The notes below the pieces were generated by a model. That model had not been told where the DNA came from. It saw nothing but the letters and a program-made list of their open reading frames with translations, and searched no databases. From Zantedeschia hybrid cultivar (lineage: Eukaryota; Streptophyta; Magnoliopsida; Alismatales; Araceae), in contig JARZZO010000004.1 in the NCBI GenBank assembly GCA_030544215.1, forward strand, positions 16,914,501-16,978,500: a stretch of 64,000 bases of DNA, written 5' to 3'. Below, in pieces: positions 1 to 11,998 of this stretch; the stretch's first letter is position 1; each line of letters begins with the position of its first letter. The position numbers were made by a program, and so were the translations under genes.

Positions 1-1418
1 GTATCCCAAAAGAATTGATAAAAACCTATAGACATCCCATCGGGCCCCGGAGCCTTATTAGGATCCATGCTAAAAACTACCTCCTTGATTTCATTTTCTA
101 AAAAGGGTGCAGACAACTCTTCAGCATCGGAAACATCCAACTTAGGAAGCAATCCATCCTCCAAGTGAGGTCTCAAAGGAAAATCTTCTAAGAAAAGATT
201 CTGGAAGAAGTCAACTATCCTATTCTTGATCTCTTCAGGCTTTTCAATCACAATCTCTTTATCTTTAATATGATCAATGGTCAAAAATCTCTTCTTTGCA
301 CTTGCCATCGCATGGAAAAAGGATGTATTTTTATCACCTTCTTTAAGCCAATATTCTTTTGCTCTCTGTCTCCAACTAATTTCCTCCTTCTACAGCTCCT
401 CATTCAACAACTTCTTCAGTTCTTTGAGTGACTGCAATTCAGTAAAAGAGAGATCCATAGTCTCACTTTTCAACTCCAAAGTTTCAATTTTGTTCTTCAA
501 GGACTGCCTCTCCTCTGCTGCCCTCCCATATTTCTGCTTTGACCATTGCTTCAAGCCTTTTCTAATCCTCTTCATTTTACTCTGAAAATTGAGTGTTGCT
601 GAATCAGACCCAGTATTTTCCAGCCACCATTTAATTATGATTTCTTTAAAACCTTCTTCCCTCTGCCATTTCAGCTCATATCTGAAGATTCTGGGTTTCT
701 TTCTCTTGTCCTCCATGAAAAGATGCAATGGGATATGATCCGAAACAGCTCTACATAACCCTTTAATGTGTGTCAAGGGGAAATAGTTGAACCACTGTGT
801 GGAAATCAGCACTCTGTCAATCCTTAACTAAACACTAAATTGCTGAAGATTAGACCATGTAAACTTTCTATTAGGAATGGCTAAATCCATAAGATTAGCC
901 TCCCTAATCCATTGGTTAAGGAAGAGCATCTCCTTACTCCATCTCTGAGCACCAGATCTTTCCCATGGGAATCTAACATAGTTAAAGTTTCCCATAATAC
1001 ACCAAGCCTCAGAAAAAAGAGAATGCAACCTATAGAGTTCTAGGAAGAACAGATCTCTCTGCTGATCATTATGCGGACCATACACTGATGAGATAACCCA
1101 TTTGACACTGGTGGATCTTCTGCATTTCCACTTGAAAGCAACCGATATACTAAATCTGCCCACGTCACACACAAATCCATCAAACTTGTTCCCATTCCAC
1201 ATAATCAGCTGTCCACCTTTGAAACCATCTGCCGGAAGAACAACAATTTGATCTAATGAAGACCCACCTAGTTTTTGTAAGGGGAAGTTATCAAAACTAG
1301 ACATCTTAGTCTCCTGAATACATATGCAATCAAGGTGATGGGAGATAACAAGATCTTTCACCGCTCTTACCTTAAAATCTCCGTTAAGCCCCCTAATATT
1401 CCATGAAACCAAATTCAT
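1..1418 (-). pseudogene. LINE-1 ORF2 (endonuclease, start of reverse transcriptase), partial
   Basis: The protein starts at 1418 with the endonuclease signature MNLVSWNIRGLNG. It continues through the QETKM glutamate motif, MGNFNYVRFPWERSG (GDFN motif with D changed to N) and SDHIPLHL near 740. Reverse-transcriptase palm sequence begins near 70 (MDPNKAPGPDG, then GFYQFFWD) and runs off the edge. In-frame TAG codons sit at about 830-828 (after LQQFSV) and 392-390 (after LNEEL). The same frame continues on both sides, so these are point mutations. GDFN to GNFN would by itself be expected to impair the endonuclease, since that Asp is catalytic in the exonuclease-endonuclease-phosphatase fold. 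Confidence 0.88.
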
Positions 1419-3621
1419 GATGTGATAATATGTAGCCCCCCCTCCTTAATCCTCTTGCCTCTTAGAATGTCCACAAGAATATTGTTCCTGACAAAATCTG
1501 CTTCTCTCTTCCCTATCTTGATACCTCCTCCCGTACCTTTTCTTTTAGCAGAATGTTGCAGAATATCATGCCTTTTCAACTTCTTAAGAAATTTCAACAC
1601 CATCTCCTCTCTGCCAAGGAAAGAAACTCCAATGCGCTGGCCAAACTGTAAAATTTCCTCTGTCCAAGCCTCCTCGTCACAGACCTGTCTCACTGCTAAT
1701 GGCTCAACACCATCTTCAAATGGAATAATCTGAGTATGCTGACTTCCACTATCATCAGGTACCGTTTCTATAGCCTTATATAAGCTAGACTCCATCCAAT
1801 CAACAGAAATCCCACCTTCCGCAGTAACCTTATGACTGAGTAATCTCCGGCCTCTGAGCATCCCCGAGGAACCATCCTCAGAACGCACCAGTCCTCCCTC
1901 CTTCGGATCATATCCAGGGCGATGGTCGTTGCAAAGCTGCGGACAAAGAATGGAGGATAAACCTCCATTGAAATCCGAGAGGCTCCTGACGGACCTCTGG
2001 TTGCCGACGCAGATACCTGAACCAGTTCCTTGCCGAAGACGACGACGGTTCACGAATGGTTCACCATCAAGAATCTGAACCGGCCAGGAAGAAGACAAAA
2101 ACTGCTAAACCGACTCGACAGTGCTCCGGTTTAAGTTTAAGTCAAGATCCAAGACTACCGGGTCTCAACGCATCGGATCCCCACCTGAAATCCGATCCTC
2201 CAACCCCCAAACCCAGTATTGTACATCTCCCCCACCCGAAACCACCTTTCCATCATACTCCTTAACGCCGTCTACCGGAACCATCTCGGGAACCACTGGC
2301 ACATCCTCCAAAGCTCCTCAGAAGGAGCATTTAACCTTCCCACTCCCCGCAGCACCCATCTGCCTACCCTTCGAGGCCTCTGGGAATACCCCAAGGATAC
2401 CTTTCCCGCCTTTTGATCTTGGAAACCCAAGATCATAAGTGACACTGCTAGTAGTGGGACCTTCCTGCCTTTTCGTCTCCCCTGACTCAGCTCCACCGAG
2501 TACACAGCCCTAGAGGCCTGGCCTGACTCAAAACCAGACTCAACCTGAACTGGCAAGATGGACTTTTCCAGCTCCCCTGTTTCAGGACCCTTAGCTCTAT
2601 TAACCTTGAGTTTCCTGTACTCCGCTACAACCTCAGCCCACGACCAATCCTGCCGAATAGGAGCTTTCTTTACTACTTCTTCCTCCTGGATAGATACCCA
2701 GAAAACACCACCTCCCGAAGAAATTTTCAATTTCTCGGGAATATCCTCCAACTTGTTTATAGCAATTTTCACCCGAGCAACCGAGATATCAACTCCCTTG
2801 ATCCCCTTCCCATCCACCTCTCTCAGTCTACCAAACTTTGAGCAAATAGCTTGAAAGACTATCACGTTCCACAAGTGAAGAGGGATCCCCCTTAGAGAAC
2901 ACCAAACTTCCATCTCCTTCTTCACCGAATTAGTCCCAACGTCTACCCTCCAAGGTGAGAATTGTAAAACAGTAGCCTCCTTAATCCCTACACGACCCCT
3001 CGAACAAGCCAGGTTCTTCCACGATTCTAAGTCAGCATGAACAAGGAAGTAAAATTATCCCAGTCTACGGATACACCAGCTTTGCACCTCTGGCCAAAGA
3101 CCCTGCAAGCAGCCCTTCACCTCCTCGCAGTCCACTTCCTACTGATGAAGATACTCCTGAAACGTGACCACGACGCCTTGTTCCAAGAAAGCTTTTGCTG
3201 GACCAACCTCAGGTGACCAAGGAATCTCCAACACTCCCGGAAGAATCTTAGTGAAGGTTCGAGCACCAGAGTTAACAACAGCATTCGCCTGGTTATCAAC
3301 CTTCAACGGGTTTTTACTAGAGAGCTGGCATGCCGGACAGTTGAATCTTATGTGCCCAACACCTCTGCAAAGGAGGCAACGAACCGCTTCTCTGCAACTC
3401 ACCGCATGGTGTCCCTTTCCCAAGCACCGAATGCATACATCTCTGCCCACTGGCAAACCAGCCGAGGCCTTCACCCGAGGGACTGTGCCTGCATCCTTCA
3501 CCTGGACAGGGACAAAACGAACAACCTTCTCCCGAACAGGCAGCCAACCCTTCCCTCTACTCTCGGGCTCACACCTCTCACCTACCACACTCCCTCCTCT
3601 CCGCTCTCCAGAGTTGAACAT
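1415..3621 (-). pseudogene. LINE-1 ORF1 (zinc-knuckle RNA-binding, gag-like protein), degenerate
   Basis: ORF1 proteins of L1-type plant LINEs bind element RNA as the nucleoprotein partner of ORF2. Two CCHC knuckles are visible near 3330-3440 (CIRCLGKGHHAVSC and CLLCRGVGHIRFNC). They are followed by a DUF4283-like block containing GIPLHLWNVIVFQ and FGRLREVDGKG (about 2800-2900), then a WSWAEVVAEYRKLKV block near 2620. The C-terminal part (1415-2098) holds the conserved GTGGGIKIGKREADFVRNN stretch. The protein is interrupted near 3139, near 3020 and again around 2270-2100, where the frame is lost. The last stop codon overlaps the ORF2 start as ATGA at 1418-1415. Confidence 0.85.
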
Positions 3622-3639
3622 TTAGTTATACTCACTTAA

Positions 3640-3775
3640 AAAACAGTTTCCAAGTTCTAAAAATACAATCTTGTTCCTTCCGAGATTCGAACCCTAATCA
3701 CTTCACCCACGTTTGAGTGCTCTAACCACTATGCCATATGCTTGCTCATATGGTGTGTCCACGTAATCAAGTATT
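3640..3775 (-). repeat. tRNA-derived SINE or tRNA-like remnant
   Basis: On the minus strand the sequence contains TGGCATAGTGG (matches Pol III A box TRGYNNARNNG) at about 3733-3743 and GGTTCGAATCT (B box) at about 3687-3697. A 5-bp anticodon-stem-like pairing (CACTC/GGGTG) lies between them. The acceptor stem does not close, so this is unlikely to be a functional tRNA gene. Spacing and boxes fit a tRNA-derived SINE head. No 3' tail or target-site duplication was identified. Confidence 0.55.
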
Positions 3776-4019
3776 TTATCCCTTAAGTGTCTTTTAAGGT
3801 AAAGTCTTCAAAGAGTCCTTGAGGCCAATCTTTATTGTCAATTAGGTTCATCATGGTTCGAGGATAATGCAGCCCATTAAACATCCATCAGAACATAATT
3901 TAACTTAACATATGCATCATAAGTTCGAATGATCCATTTTTTTAATTGATTCATTGATTGCAAAGTACATCATAACTTGATTAACGAGCATGATGACCGC
4001 CCATTTAATCATGAATCAT
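3775..4019. other. Unassigned AT-rich stretch
   Basis: No coding signal was found. It leads directly into the hairpin-repeat array at 4020 and may belong to the same LTR-like unit. Confidence 0.4.
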
Positions 4020-4205
4020 ATAAATATTAGTCATTCAAACAATATGAATGAACCAAGATCAGTCACTCAAATGATATGAGTGAATCGCTACAAAAAGGTG
4101 GTAATCCAAACGATATGAATGAACCACTACAAGGTTGGTCACTCAAACAATATGAGTGAACCGTTACAAAAAACATTGGTCATTCAAATCATATGAATGA
4201 ACCAC
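4020..4205. repeat. Short array of palindromic hairpin cassettes (array 1)
   Basis: About five cassettes, each with a left arm such as GGTCATTCA, a short A-rich spacer containing ATA, and a right arm such as TGAATGAACC. The arms vary together: at 4137-4162 they are CACTCA and TGAGTG, while at 4178-4203 they are CATTCA and TGAATG. The same cassette forms the long array at 20241-21720. Cassette spacing is about 35-45 bp. Confidence 0.8.
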
Positions 4206-4299
4206 CTAAATTAGGATCTTGTTTTTGCTTTCCATTTTCCAAAGGTCTTGAAATCTTCACTGGAATGGCAGCATAAAGGCCTCTCTTTGCGTTCTCCGC

Positions 4300-4640
4300 T
4301 CAGCCTCCTGCAGCATCCCCCTTGGGGGGGGGAGGGTTATAGTGGAGACAAAGTGGCCACCCGTGGGGGTGTCGGTGGCCACCCGTGGGGGTGTCGGTGG
4401 CACCCCCCACCAGTAGCTTCCCGAGAGTGGGAGAGAGAGACATGAGAGAGAGAGATGGGGGGTGCCACCAGTGGGACCCCCCATCAGTGGGTGCCACTCC
4501 CCCTTCCCTCTTTCTTCCTCTTTTTTTTTCTTCTCTTCTTTTCTTTTTTTATGTTAATGGGGAACCCCCCCCCCCCCACCGGTGGGGGGCCCCCTGCTCC
4601 TCTCTCTCTCTCTCTCTCTCTCTCACGGTCCCGATTAAGG
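4300..4640. repeat. GC-rich LTR-like module with CT microsatellite and C run
   Basis: Repeated short blocks around GTGGGGGTGTCGGTGGCC, then CCACCGGTGGGG-type inverted motifs, a C13 run at 4565-4577 and a (CT)n tract at about 4597-4623. Open frames here are low-complexity artefacts. Related modules recur at 13060-13860 and 21880-22110. In the third copy a minus-strand TATA box is clear; here only a weak ACTATAAC is seen. Likely part of an LTR or leader of one element family. Confidence 0.55.
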
Positions 4641-5744
4641 ACCTCCAACAGATGCACAGTTCTAAAACAAAATAATAAGAAACATGAAAGTAAAAGTGCA
4701 AGAAGGATGTCATGTCTATTATACAACAGAAAGGTATAACAAATAAAACACATATCCCAACAATTTAAATAAACTAGCTATACATGAATTTTTCAAGCGC
4801 ACATTGACCTTATTCTTTTTGTCTCATATTCCTAAAAAATATCATTTCATCTTTTATGAGAACTCGTTAATCGAGATCTCAATAGAGATCATTTACATCT
4901 CTACTGTTATCCCGCACATATCATCTCATTCTCTCACCCTTCCATATGCATGATTTTACTTATCTTTTTGGGATACAACATAATATATATGCAATTCCTC
5001 ATGTCTAACTAAAACAAGTAGCGGTTGAAACACGAACAATAATAATAATTTAAAATCAATAATCTAACATTGACCAGGTTTCATTCTTTTCTTTTCTTTT
5101 TTCCTTTTTTCTTTATCTCTTTATTAGTGGTAAACTATATTTTAATAGTAGTTATAATGAATGTTTAAAATATAGAAACTATTCTTTACAAGCTATCATC
5201 CTCGGATTTCAGGAGTGAGCCCTTTCATTCTTTTTCTTTATTTGTTTTTTTACCAATCAGTAATTCATAATCGGACTTCACACCAACAGTGACTCACTCT
5301 TCAACCCACAATGACGAGGATAATCATTAACTAACAGTCGTAATAGTGAATAGGCCATCCCTAAATGCACCTACCACCCTACAGCCTACCCAACCAAATA
5401 AGTCTCTAAAAACCTACCAAATAGGCTGGAAAGGACTAAGTTGAGTCTGCAGTGTACTCCCTCACTCCTACTGCAACGTCCATGCCTAGCCTATGAGTGC
5501 ACTCAAGTAGGAACCATGTCCTCTGCCCGCGAGGTCCCGAACCTAGATTTTAGAACCGTAACTAAAGAAGGGATACTCTGTGCATCGGCGCCACAAATCG
5601 TTATGGAGCTTTCTATACGTCCCCTTATCTCTAGAGGATGTGCTGTCGTCCTACTAGTAATGATGTCACTTCTTTTTCTTTATAACAAGAAAGACAATAT
5701 TTCTTTGAGTTGTGATATGAGTCTAATCGATACATACTACTAGT
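4640..5744. other. Unassigned region between repeat module and LINE-2
   Basis: AT-rich with many stops. A 100-codon open frame at 5441-5743 has no recognisable domain. The sequence near 5380-5640 has more balanced composition and could be another LTR remnant, but no ends were found. Confidence 0.4.
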
Positions 5745-5758
5745 TTCTAGGAAGAAAC

Positions 5759-8190
5759 ATGGTGAGCGGTGAGCAGAGAGAGGAGAGGAGGGAGATCGGA
5801 GTAGAAGGAGGCTGGACTCTGGTTAGAGGGAGATGGGTGAAGCCTGGGCAAAAACCTTCTACGACATTACCGGTGGAGAAAGACGTTTGCATTAGTTGTC
5901 CTTGTAAAGGACAACCCATTGGGCGAATGCATGTGATGCTAAGATCGGGTGTCTGGCCTGTAGGGGAGAGGATCATAGGAGGAAATTTTTGTAGGTTGAA
6001 AAAGCCTAAACAGGGGATCAGTTTTCAGGCCCATGTGCATCAGGCAGCGGCAGCTAGCTCTGCTGAGAAGGAATTGGAGTCTTCTCCTTTGGGGCTCCCT
6101 CGAAGTAACCAGCTGGAGGTTGCAGCTACGGTTATTCCTTGTTCTCAGAAGGCTGTAGAAGCCAAGAAATTATTGGAAGGCTGCCTGGTCATCACGCAGA
6201 TTGAAGAAGACAGTGGCTCTGCTGGCGATGAAGTTTCTGTCAACTCCTTGCAGTAGCATCTCCATCGCAAGTGGCCTGAGGTGAAGGATTGGCAGTGCAA
6301 GGAACTACCTTCGAATACTTTCCTAGTTAATGCTAAAGATTATGATTGAAAAAGAGAGATCTCGACTATCAAGGAGATCCAGATGGGGGTGATGAAGTTC
6401 ATATGCTCTCAGTGGAGCTTGGAGGTGGCGACGATCCCAGCAAAACAGGGGAGTATAATATGGGTTAGGCTGCTGGGCATTCCTTTACATCTATGGAATG
6501 CAACAGCTTTTCATTCCATTGTTTCAACTTTTGGTATACTCAGAAGAGTAGATGTAAGTTCGTTGGAGGGGCAACAATTTAAATTTACTAGAATTTTGGC
6601 CGAAGTTGATTGCCTGCTGACAGTCCCTTCGAGGATTAAAATTATAGTGGAAGGGAGAGTCTTATGGGTGGAGGTTCTACTAGAAACTAAAGAAAATAGG
6701 ACTGCTCTTTCTTACCCTGCTTAGAAATCCTCATATTGGTCCTAGGCGGAGATTGTGGCAGCTAAAAAGGTTTGGAATGTGAGAGGAGCTTCATCGGCAC
6801 CAGAAGAAGGTTTAGGTGATAGAGGTTCAGAGATCCTAGCAATCTGAGACGATTATGGGATGTTTAGTACAAGGGTAGAAAGGAAATTGTGGCTACGGAG
6901 AAGAATTGTTGTGATAATCGTAATGGTGATCAGGGAAAGGTAGCCATAACAGGGAGTTGCAATTTCAGCCCAAGAAGAAGGTTACAATCAAGGAAGTGTT
7001 GGGGGAGAAGCCTAAGTCGAGCTTGACTCAGAACTTCCTTCCGAGTGGGGATTCTGAGACTCGTCTGCTTATTGAAGATAACTATGGGAATAAGGCCGAT
7101 ACCGGTACGTACCGGTATCGGCCGGTACTGCCAACCATGGGTGTGCCTAATGATGTTCATACTGGGATATCGAGGAGTTTTGGCAGCCTGCTCGAGGATG
7201 TGGCTGTGCTTGAGGCATGGGCGGCAGGCTGGAGCGAGAAAGACTGCGGCTTTCAAACATTGAAGGTCGACGCTGATTGGAGGAGGTATGCGGCGGGCAA
7301 ATCCATTTTTTCGGGTAAGGAAGATGAACAGGCTCGGATCAGCCCAAGTCAGTTAGCGGGTAAATCGTTGGGTTGCAACGTTTCGCTCGTATCGGGTAAG
7401 TCATGCAGGTCTGCCGCTGGGTTCGTATCGGGTTCGTCTAAACTGATAGAGGCCCAGTCGGATCCTTCTTCTTCGCCCAATAGAGACTGGTCTGGTTCGT
7501 GGTCTGACGGCTGGTTGTAGGAGCATGCATCTATGAGGTCGGGGGCTAGTCTACATTTGCCTCTTTCTCTTCCTAGCTCTACTCTGTCGGAAGCTTTCCA
7601 AGATGACATGGGGGCTTCGATTGGAAGGGGGGCAAGTTCTGTGCAGTGTGTTAAGGCCAGTATTCAGGAGTATGGGAAAGGGGGTTTTAGCCAGGATTTG
7701 TGGACCACTACCTCTGGGTCTATGAGGGAGATGGGTCGGAATATGATAGAGGAAGAGTTAATATCAGATGATCACCAACAAATCATTCAGTGTAATACGG
7801 AGGTACATCAGTTTCAAAAGCTCGGTCGGTTTGAAGGTTCTGAAGATGGAAAGGCAATCATGATGTTAGGAGATGTCCCTGATGAAGTTTGTCTTCCTCT
7901 TGCAATTTTTAATCTTGGGGATAATGGAGATTGGTCAGATGATATAATTAAGTATATTGGTGGCCCGGTTGGTATTTCTTTTTCCGACAAAGAGGATATG
8001 GTTAGAAATTTTTTAGGAAAATCAGAAGGAACCTGAATCTTGCAGTAAGGTCTAGCAGAAAAGGAAGTGGCAATGGTGTTAAAATTGGCACAAGAGAGCT
8101 ATCGTTTCTTCAAAGGAATGTGCAGTTTGAAGGACTAAGGCCTAGGAAAGGTTGTGAAAAAGGTAAAAATGTTACTTATTCATGAACATT
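5759..8190 (+). pseudogene. LINE-2 ORF1 (gag-like), degenerate
   Basis: Compared with LINE-4 ORF1, the region of the CCHC knuckles survives only as DVCISCPCKGQ and the second knuckle is unrecognisable, so metal binding is lost. The DUF4283-like block is clear at 6383-6724 (LLGIPLHLWNATAF and FGILRRVDV). The C-terminal conserved stretch appears near 8060-8110 (SGNGVKIGTRELSF). Stops and frameshifts occur between these blocks. The final codons run into TGA inside an ATGA overlapping the ORF2 start at 8188, as in LINE-1 and LINE-4. Confidence 0.8.
7094..7140. repeat. Palindromic MITE remnant inside LINE-2
   Basis: Positions 7094-7123 form a perfect 30-bp palindrome centred on the 7108/7109 bond, rich in CCGGTAC and CGATACC words. 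The right flank reads ACTGCCAACCATG, the same terminus as the MITEs at 14906-15135 and 22520-22740. This is therefore a strongly reduced copy or deletion derivative of that family. Confidence 0.75.
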
Positions 8191-11100
8191 GTTAGCTGGA
8201 ATGTTAGAGGTTTGAATGGCAGTGCGAAAGGAAGGGAAGTCAGATCTTTGATCCACTTAAATAATGTTCAGCTTATATATTTACAAAAAAACAGGGTGCA
8301 GAGAAGGATGAAGAATTGATTAAAAGCTTAGGAGCTAACAACTCAGTGGATGGACAGCAAAACCAGCTGATGGTCTGAGTGGGGGAATATTGTTACTGTG
8401 GGATCAGAATGCTCTTCAATGGTGCAGTACCAAGATGGGTGCCTTCAGTATATCAGTTGATCTTATTTTCAAAAAGAAAAATGTCTTATGAATATTTACA
8501 GGAGTGTATGGGCCTCAGAATATGCAAGAGAAAATAGAGTTCTTTAATGAATTAAAGAATTTGCAAACAGTATGTTCAGATGCATGGTGTGTATGGGGGG
8601 GATTTTAATGTTGTTAGGTTCCCTAGTGAAAGAGAGAATTAGGTAGAATATAATTCAGAGATGGATATGTTTGGAGAATCTTATTGAAGTGAACTCCACA
8701 ATAGTGCACTTTACTTGGTCTAATGCTAGATCCAAATAAAAAATTGGCAGATTCTTCATCAATCCAGAATGGCAATAGCAGTTTAGAAGATTTTCCTTGA
8801 AAAGGTTGTCTAGAGTTTTATCAGATCATACTCCTCTATTAATTTCAGTTGGAAATAATAAGAGAAATAGCAGCAGACTTTTCAAATTTGAGTTGGCTTG
8901 GTTGAAACATGAAGGTTTTGTTGACCTAGTATCCTCTTGGTGGAAGGAAGCTCCTACACAATCAAATGCTTGTTATAATTTGCCTTCAAAACTCAAATGG
9001 TTAAAGGATAAGTTGAGAACATGGAGTGAGAGCATCTTTAGAGCAGCAACTAGGATTCGCAAAGAATTGCTCAAAGTGATTGAAGATTTTCATATTAAGT
9101 TTAATTTTCAGATTAAGTTTGATCATAATCTGCTATCTAAGGGAGACTGTTTATTGTGGGAGGTAAAAAAAAACAATATCATGATTAGTCTCTAAAGGAA
9201 GAAATTAAATGGAAGCAAAGAACTAAGGAACTATGGTTAAAGGAAGGAGACAAAAATACTTCTTATTTTCATGTAATGGCAAGTGGGAAAAAGAGAAGAA
9301 ATTAGATAGATTGTCTAAAACTTGATAAATCAAAATATTCAGGAGGAACAAGAAAAGGAAACAGTTGCAGCTAAATATTTTGAGGAATTGTTCAAAGAAG
9401 AGGAGGAATGGAGACTATGGATTAGTTGCAATGTGTTCAAACAGATTTCAGAACAGGAGGCTGAAAATCTGATTAGACCTTTCTCCAAAATGGAAATTAA
9501 AAAAGTAATTTTCAGCATGGATATTCATAAATCTCCTGGAGCAGACGATTTTTCAATAGAATTCTACCAACATTTTTGGGAAGTCATCAAGGATGATATT
9601 ATGGCAATGGTTGAAGAATTTGAAAGGAGACCTTAGAAGATAAAGTGCCTTAATTCTACATTTATAATTCTTATTCCTAAAAAAAATAATGCAGAAGGGT
9701 TTGGTAACTTCAGGCTTATTAATTTGCTGAATAGAAGTTACAAAATCATCACTAAGGCTTTGGCTATTAGACTCAAACTTGTGATTCGGAATGTAATAGA
9801 CTCTAATCAAGTAGCTTTTATTCAGGGCAGATATATTCTTGATAATTTCATGACAGCTTATGAGTGCATTTATGATCAAAGGAGTAGGAACAAAGAATAT
9901 ATTGTATACAAGATTGATTTCGAAAAGGCCTATGATAGAATAAATTGGGAATGCTTGTTTAGGATAATGCAGCTGCTGGGTTTTAAAAGAAAATGGATAG
10001 ACTAGATTGCAAGCTATATTGGGACAGCAAAATTCTCCACTTTAATTAATGGAGCTCCATATGGTTATTTTGGTAGCTCGCGTGGACGGCGGCAGGGTAA
10101 TCCTTTATCATCACTTCTTTTTATTATGGTGGACCAGGTCATAAGTTCCATGTAGAATAAAGTAAAGGAATGTCATATTATTGAGAGTATCGAGATTAGA
10201 AGGATGGAAGAAGAGATTCCTCACCTACAATATGCAGACGATACTATTCTATTTTCATCCACGTTGATAGAAAAAATTGTCAATTTGAAGATTTTGCTGA
10301 AAATCCTTAAAGCTGTAATTGGGCTCAAAATAAACTTCTCAAATAGTGAAATAGTGGGAGTTAATATTTCAGGGGAGAAAAAGACAGATTTCAGATTTGA
10401 ATAATGCTCAATTTGTTTCTTTCCCTATTACATACCTCGGACTCCCTCTTTCTAATAGGAAACTTAAAGATTCTAATTTGTATCCTTTAGTCAAGAGGTT
10501 TGAATTAAAGCTTCAAGGATGGAAAGGATCCCTTCTTTCAGCAGGAAGGAGATGGATTTTATCCAAATCAGTGCTCTCCACCTTGACTGAACATTTTGTA
10601 TCAATCTTTGCTATTCCTAAAATAGTTTGCAAAAAAATAAAGGCAATTAGAACAACTTTCTTTTGGAAAGGTAAAAATCAGGAAGTGAAGGGAGGCCACC
10701 ATATTAGACAGAGATTTGTTTGTAGAAATATTGAGGAAGCGGGAGCACGTTTAGTATCAATTCAGAACATTAATCAAACTTTTCTGATAAAGTGGATGTG
10801 GAGAATAGAGAGAGATGATCATTCTATTTGGACAACCGAAGCAAACATTTTACACACAATGAAGGATGGATAGATAGTTTTCATATTAAAAGTTCAGTGT
10901 CAAATGTGTGGAAGAATATTCTACATAATTTAGACATTTATAATTGCTCCACTTCTATTATTGTGGGTAATGGTCGAAGTGTAAAATTTTAAGAAGATGT
11001 TTGGAATGAAGGAAGAGCTTTCAAGGATAGATTTCCTAATCTATACAACATTTTAGCTAATAAAAGTGCACATATCAGTGAGTTGCAGATTTCTTCGTCT

Positions 11101-11600
11101 CAAGAGAGGTTTTGGGATTTTAGATTCTCTAGGAACTTCCTTTGTAGAAGAAGAGAATGAATTCTTTCAGCTTAATCAGTTACTTCATGGTTTTTATAGA
11201 CTAAATAAGAGGAAAGATATCCAGTGTTAGAGATGGGACTCAAAAGGCACATTTTCGGTCAGTTCTACAGTGAAGATTTTAACCTCAGGAGGACTCAAGG
11301 TCAGTTGGACTTCTCAAGTTTGGAATAAATTCCTTCCAATCAAGATCAAAATGTCTCTGTGGAAAGTGGCTTGGGGCAGATTACCTACGGGGGATAAACT
11401 TAGGTTCTTAACCCCAGACAAAAGATTATATTCATTATGTGGAATATTTGTAGAGACAATAGATCATCTTTTCATTAATCGTGGCATTGTGGATGTTATT
11501 TGGAAGGCTTTTTTCAAAATTCTAGCCAGGAATCAAGGTTGTTTTAATTCAGTTGGCACTCTGCTTTCTACTTGGAATCAGCTGTGTCCATATCAGTAGG
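8182..11600 (+). pseudogene. LINE-2 ORF2 (endonuclease / reverse transcriptase / zinc-ribbon), degenerate
   Basis: Starts near 8188 with MNIVSWNVRGLNGS, the endonuclease opening also seen in LINE-1 and LINE-4. SDHTPL appears at 8820. The reverse transcriptase shows MDIHKSPGADDF (about 9518), an IDFEKAYDRINWE motif (about 9910) and an intact YADD active site within LQYADDTILF (about 10225-10255). The C-terminal zf-RVT-like region is at 11270-11599 (KIKMSLWKVAWGRLPTGDKL, then CGI...DHLF). It is broken by stops (for example at 10003 and near 10155) and frameshifts, so it is not translatable as one protein. Confidence 0.87.
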
Positions 11601-11998
11601 AACATAAATTGTAGGAACCTTTGCTACCAACTATGCTGTGGGCCATCTGGAGGGAGAGAAATTTTAGGATTTTCAACAACCAATTTTCGTGTCTAGCAGG
11701 GATTATTGGGAATTGTATCTTCTATTTTTAAGAATGGAATTTCAGAAGACATGGGTATAAAATTTCAAACTCTGTAACTATTTCTAAAATTGTACAATGG
11801 GAATATGTCTTTACCTGATGGGTTGTGTGTGATGAAAGATTCTATTCTTTTGGAGGGGTTTTGTGCTGAAAGGATCCTGAGTTTTCTGTAATGTCTACTA
11901 TCTTAGTGGACATATATTGAGTTTTTTATTTTCTATGTAATTTTTTACTATCAATGAATGAAAGCGGCCTTTGCTGCCTTCAAAAAAAAAAAAAAAAA

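Larger units (their letters stand above)
1..3640 (-). mobile_element. LINE-1: L1-type non-LTR retrotransposon, cut by left window edge
   Basis: On the minus strand this holds ORF1 (about 3621 to 1415) followed directly by ORF2 (from 1418 leftwards). ORF2 runs off the window inside the reverse transcriptase, where the motif MDPNKAPGPDG can be read at about 30-70. Its closest relative here is LINE-4 at 24057-30100, with which it shares gene order, the ORF1/ORF2 overlap and long stretches of protein sequence. It is degenerate: ORF1 has stops and frame changes, and ORF2 has in-frame TAG codons near 828 and 390. The 3' end and any target-site duplication lie outside the window. The 5' edge near 3640 is uncertain. 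Confidence 0.9.
5745..11998 (+). mobile_element. LINE-2: full-length but heavily mutated L1-type LINE
   Basis: Order on the plus strand is ORF1 (from 5759), endonuclease (from 8188), reverse transcriptase (about 9320-10400), C-terminal region (10400-11600), 3' UTR, and an A tail at about 11981-11998. The sequence just before the tail (tgaatgaaagcggcc...) is nearly the same as the end of LINE-3, so both are one subfamily. Many stops and frameshifts break every domain. No convincing target-site duplication was found around 5745 and 12000. A 30-bp palindromic insertion lies at 7094-7123. Confidence 0.9.

Noticed and set aside
3685..3760. Functional tRNA gene
   Set aside because: A and B boxes are present but the acceptor stem does not pair and the T stem is weak; more likely SINE-derived.
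4248..4753. Several overlapping open frames on both strands (Pro/Gly/His- or Ser/Arg-rich)
   Set aside because: They arise from GC-rich and CT-repeat sequence; no domain, and all frames are open because of composition.
5441..5743. 100-codon open frame with a hydrophobic C-terminal stretch
   Set aside because: No recognisable domain, no codon-bias signal, lies between repeat modules.
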